A DNA stretch of 14,827 nucleotides. Origin: Synergistaceae bacterium (lineage in GTDB: Bacteria; Synergistota; Synergistia; Synergistales; Synergistaceae). The notes beneath the pieces are model-generated. The model was not told where the DNA came from. It was given only the letters and a program-made list of their open reading frames with translations, and made no database searches. Position numbers and translations under genes: made by a program. The first letter of the stretch is position 1, and every line of letters begins with the position of its first letter. The DNA lies in NCBI GenBank assembly GCA_031273585.1, contig JAISRP010000352.1, forward strand, positions 1 to 14,827. The letters are read 5' to 3'. Shown piece by piece: positions 14,239 through 14,827 of the stretch.

Positions 14239-14399
14239 AGGACCTTGGGGCTCCGCCCCAAATCCCGCGTTTGAGACACTGCCTCATGGACCTCCAACAA
14301 GTTTTTTTGTTTTCGCCCGCAGGGCGAAAACAAAAAAACAGACGGGGGCCCGGGGGACTGGTCCCCCGGCGGGTGTGGGCGGAGCCCACGATCCTCTGC
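14239..14399 (-). repeat. dispersed multi-hairpin intergenic element, copy 2
   Basis: This 161-nt copy, read on the minus strand, aligns from end to end with 6776-6939. It has the same five dyads in the same order. Given by plus-strand position from the right they are GTGGGC-gga-GCCCAC (14375-14389), CCGGGGGAC-tg-GTCCCCCGG (14350-14369, a perfect 9-bp stem), the central palindrome (14301-14339), TGAG...CTCA (14272-14286) and TTGGGGC-tcc-GCCCCAA (14245-14261). The dyads differ in sequence more than in pairing. It lies 19 nt after the asparaginase stop and 18 nt before the tRNA-Gln promoter. Its orientation relative to transcription is the reverse of copy 1. Confidence 0.85.
14301..14339. other. 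central palindrome of repeat copy 2, perfect 18-bp stem
   Basis: GTTTTTTTGTTTTCGCCC (14301-14318), loop GCA, and its exact complement (14322-14339). Compared with copy 1, the inner stem is shorter by matching changes on both arms. As in copy 1 the T run comes first and the A run last on either strand. Confidence 0.85.
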
Positions 14400-14418
14400 A
14401 TGATGGTCAGGGATGATT

Positions 14419-14827
14419 TTAGATTCGATGGGAGCACAGGCTGGGGTCGATCTCCCCCGCGTAGTTCGAGGCGAATATCCGGGCTATCTCCTTCACGTCC
14501 CCGGTCCTGCCGAGGGCCCACATCAGCTTCACCACGGCAGACTCGGTCGTCATGTCCGCCCCGCCGATGACCCCTGCCCTCAGAAGCATTGCGCCTGCCT
14601 CGTAGACCGAGAGGTCCGTCCGTTCATGAAGGCACTGGCTGCACACGACGACGGGGATGCCGGCGCCGGACGCGGCGCTCACCTCCGGAATGAGGCTGCG
14701 GCCCGCGTAGTTGATCCCGCCGACGCCGAACGCCTCGAGCACGATCCCCCTGCAGCCCATGCCTCGGAGCGCGCCGAATATACCGGGGCTCATCCCGGGC
14801 ACGAGTTTCAGGAGAAACACATCGGGG
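14419..14827 (-). CDS. type I L-asparaginase, C-terminal part (runs off the right edge)
   Basis: The last 135 or so codons of a cytoplasmic-type (AnsA) L-asparaginase are present, and the frame stays open to the window edge. The visible part is the smaller C-terminal domain of the asparaginase/glutaminase fold. It shows VFLLKLVPGMSP, then RGIVLEAFGVGGINY, which is the hallmark of this domain, then GIPVVVCSQC and the conserved MTTESAVVKLMWALG near the end. The catalytic threonines lie in the missing N-terminal domain, so activity cannot be judged here. The enzyme would convert asparagine to aspartate and ammonia. A related Glu-tRNA(Gln) amidotransferase subunit (GatD) shares the fold, so that reading is possible but less likely. 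The stop is followed by repeat copy 2 and no clear terminator. Confidence 0.85.
   Translation of the reverse strand, partial: PDVFLLKLVPGMSPGIFGALRGMGCRGIVLEAFGVGGINYAGRSLIPEVSAASGAGIPVVVCSQCLHERTDLSVYEAGAMLLRAGVIGGADMTTESAVVKLMWALGRTGDVKEIARIFASNYAGEIDPSLCSHRI

Noticed and set aside
14239..14399. Similar peptides (GSAHxRRGTSP...GGAPRS) encoded across both repeat copies, with lengths differing by one codon
   Set aside because: The likeness follows from the DNA repeat itself. The composition is hairpin-derived, there is no ribosome site, and the divergent middle is not constrained as protein. A search for expressed peptides would settle it.
1..14827. Mobile island, defence system, CRISPR array or prophage
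   Set aside because: All genes are collinear housekeeping genes in known neighbourhoods. No direct-repeat array, integrase, transposase gene or toxin-antitoxin pair is visible, and the tRNA is not flanked by an integrase or a duplicated 3' end.

Overview
The window is a stretch of bacterial core-genome DNA in which every gene, including the single tRNA, lies on the minus strand. It is therefore read from high to low coordinates. Coding is dense and GC-rich, and GTG and TTG starts are common. The proteins look like bacterial housekeeping families throughout. The gene content and order (tRNA-Gln, glmU, prs, L25, pth, mfd, mazG, then nifU-like, phoH, pgpH, ybeY, corC, cdd, era) suggest a Gram-negative anaerobe of the Synergistota type. 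That placement is inference from gene order and protein style, not from a search.

Layout in the direction of transcription. (1) The C-terminal part of a type I L-asparaginase enters from the right edge and stops at 14419. (2) A non-coding stretch (14181-14418) holds a 161-nt multi-hairpin repeat and then a near-consensus promoter. (3) That promoter drives tRNA-Gln(UUG), followed by glmU and prs. (4) An AT-rich gap (11419-11583) holds a probable extended -10 promoter for the L25 gene (rplY/ctc), followed by pth and mfd. (5) A second gap (6676-6941) holds a second, oppositely oriented copy of the repeat and a promoter for mazG. (6) From mazG onward the genes are nearly contiguous: nifU-like, phoH, pgpH, ybeY, corC/hlyC-like, cdd, and the 5' end of era, which runs off the left edge. 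Neighbours overlap or sit 4-30 nt apart, so this looks like one long operon.

The genes fall into four groups: cell-envelope precursor and nucleotide supply (glmU, prs, cdd), translation and ribosome maturation (tRNA-Gln, L25, pth, ybeY, era, and probably phoH), genome and nucleotide-pool maintenance (mfd, mazG), and second-messenger, ion and Fe-S housekeeping (pgpH, corC, nifU-like). The phoH-pgpH-ybeY-...-cdd-era order is the classic Firmicutes arrangement, but a CBS-domain CorC-like gene sits where dgkA is usually found.

I see no phage, plasmid, CRISPR, toxin-antitoxin or defence genes. The least explained structure is the pair of intergenic elements at 6776-6939 and 14239-14399. Each has imperfect terminal inverted repeats, contains five small palindromes, and sits between a stop codon and the next promoter. 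Their central hairpins differ in a compensated way. They look like a dispersed, possibly MITE-like or REP-like element family of this genome.
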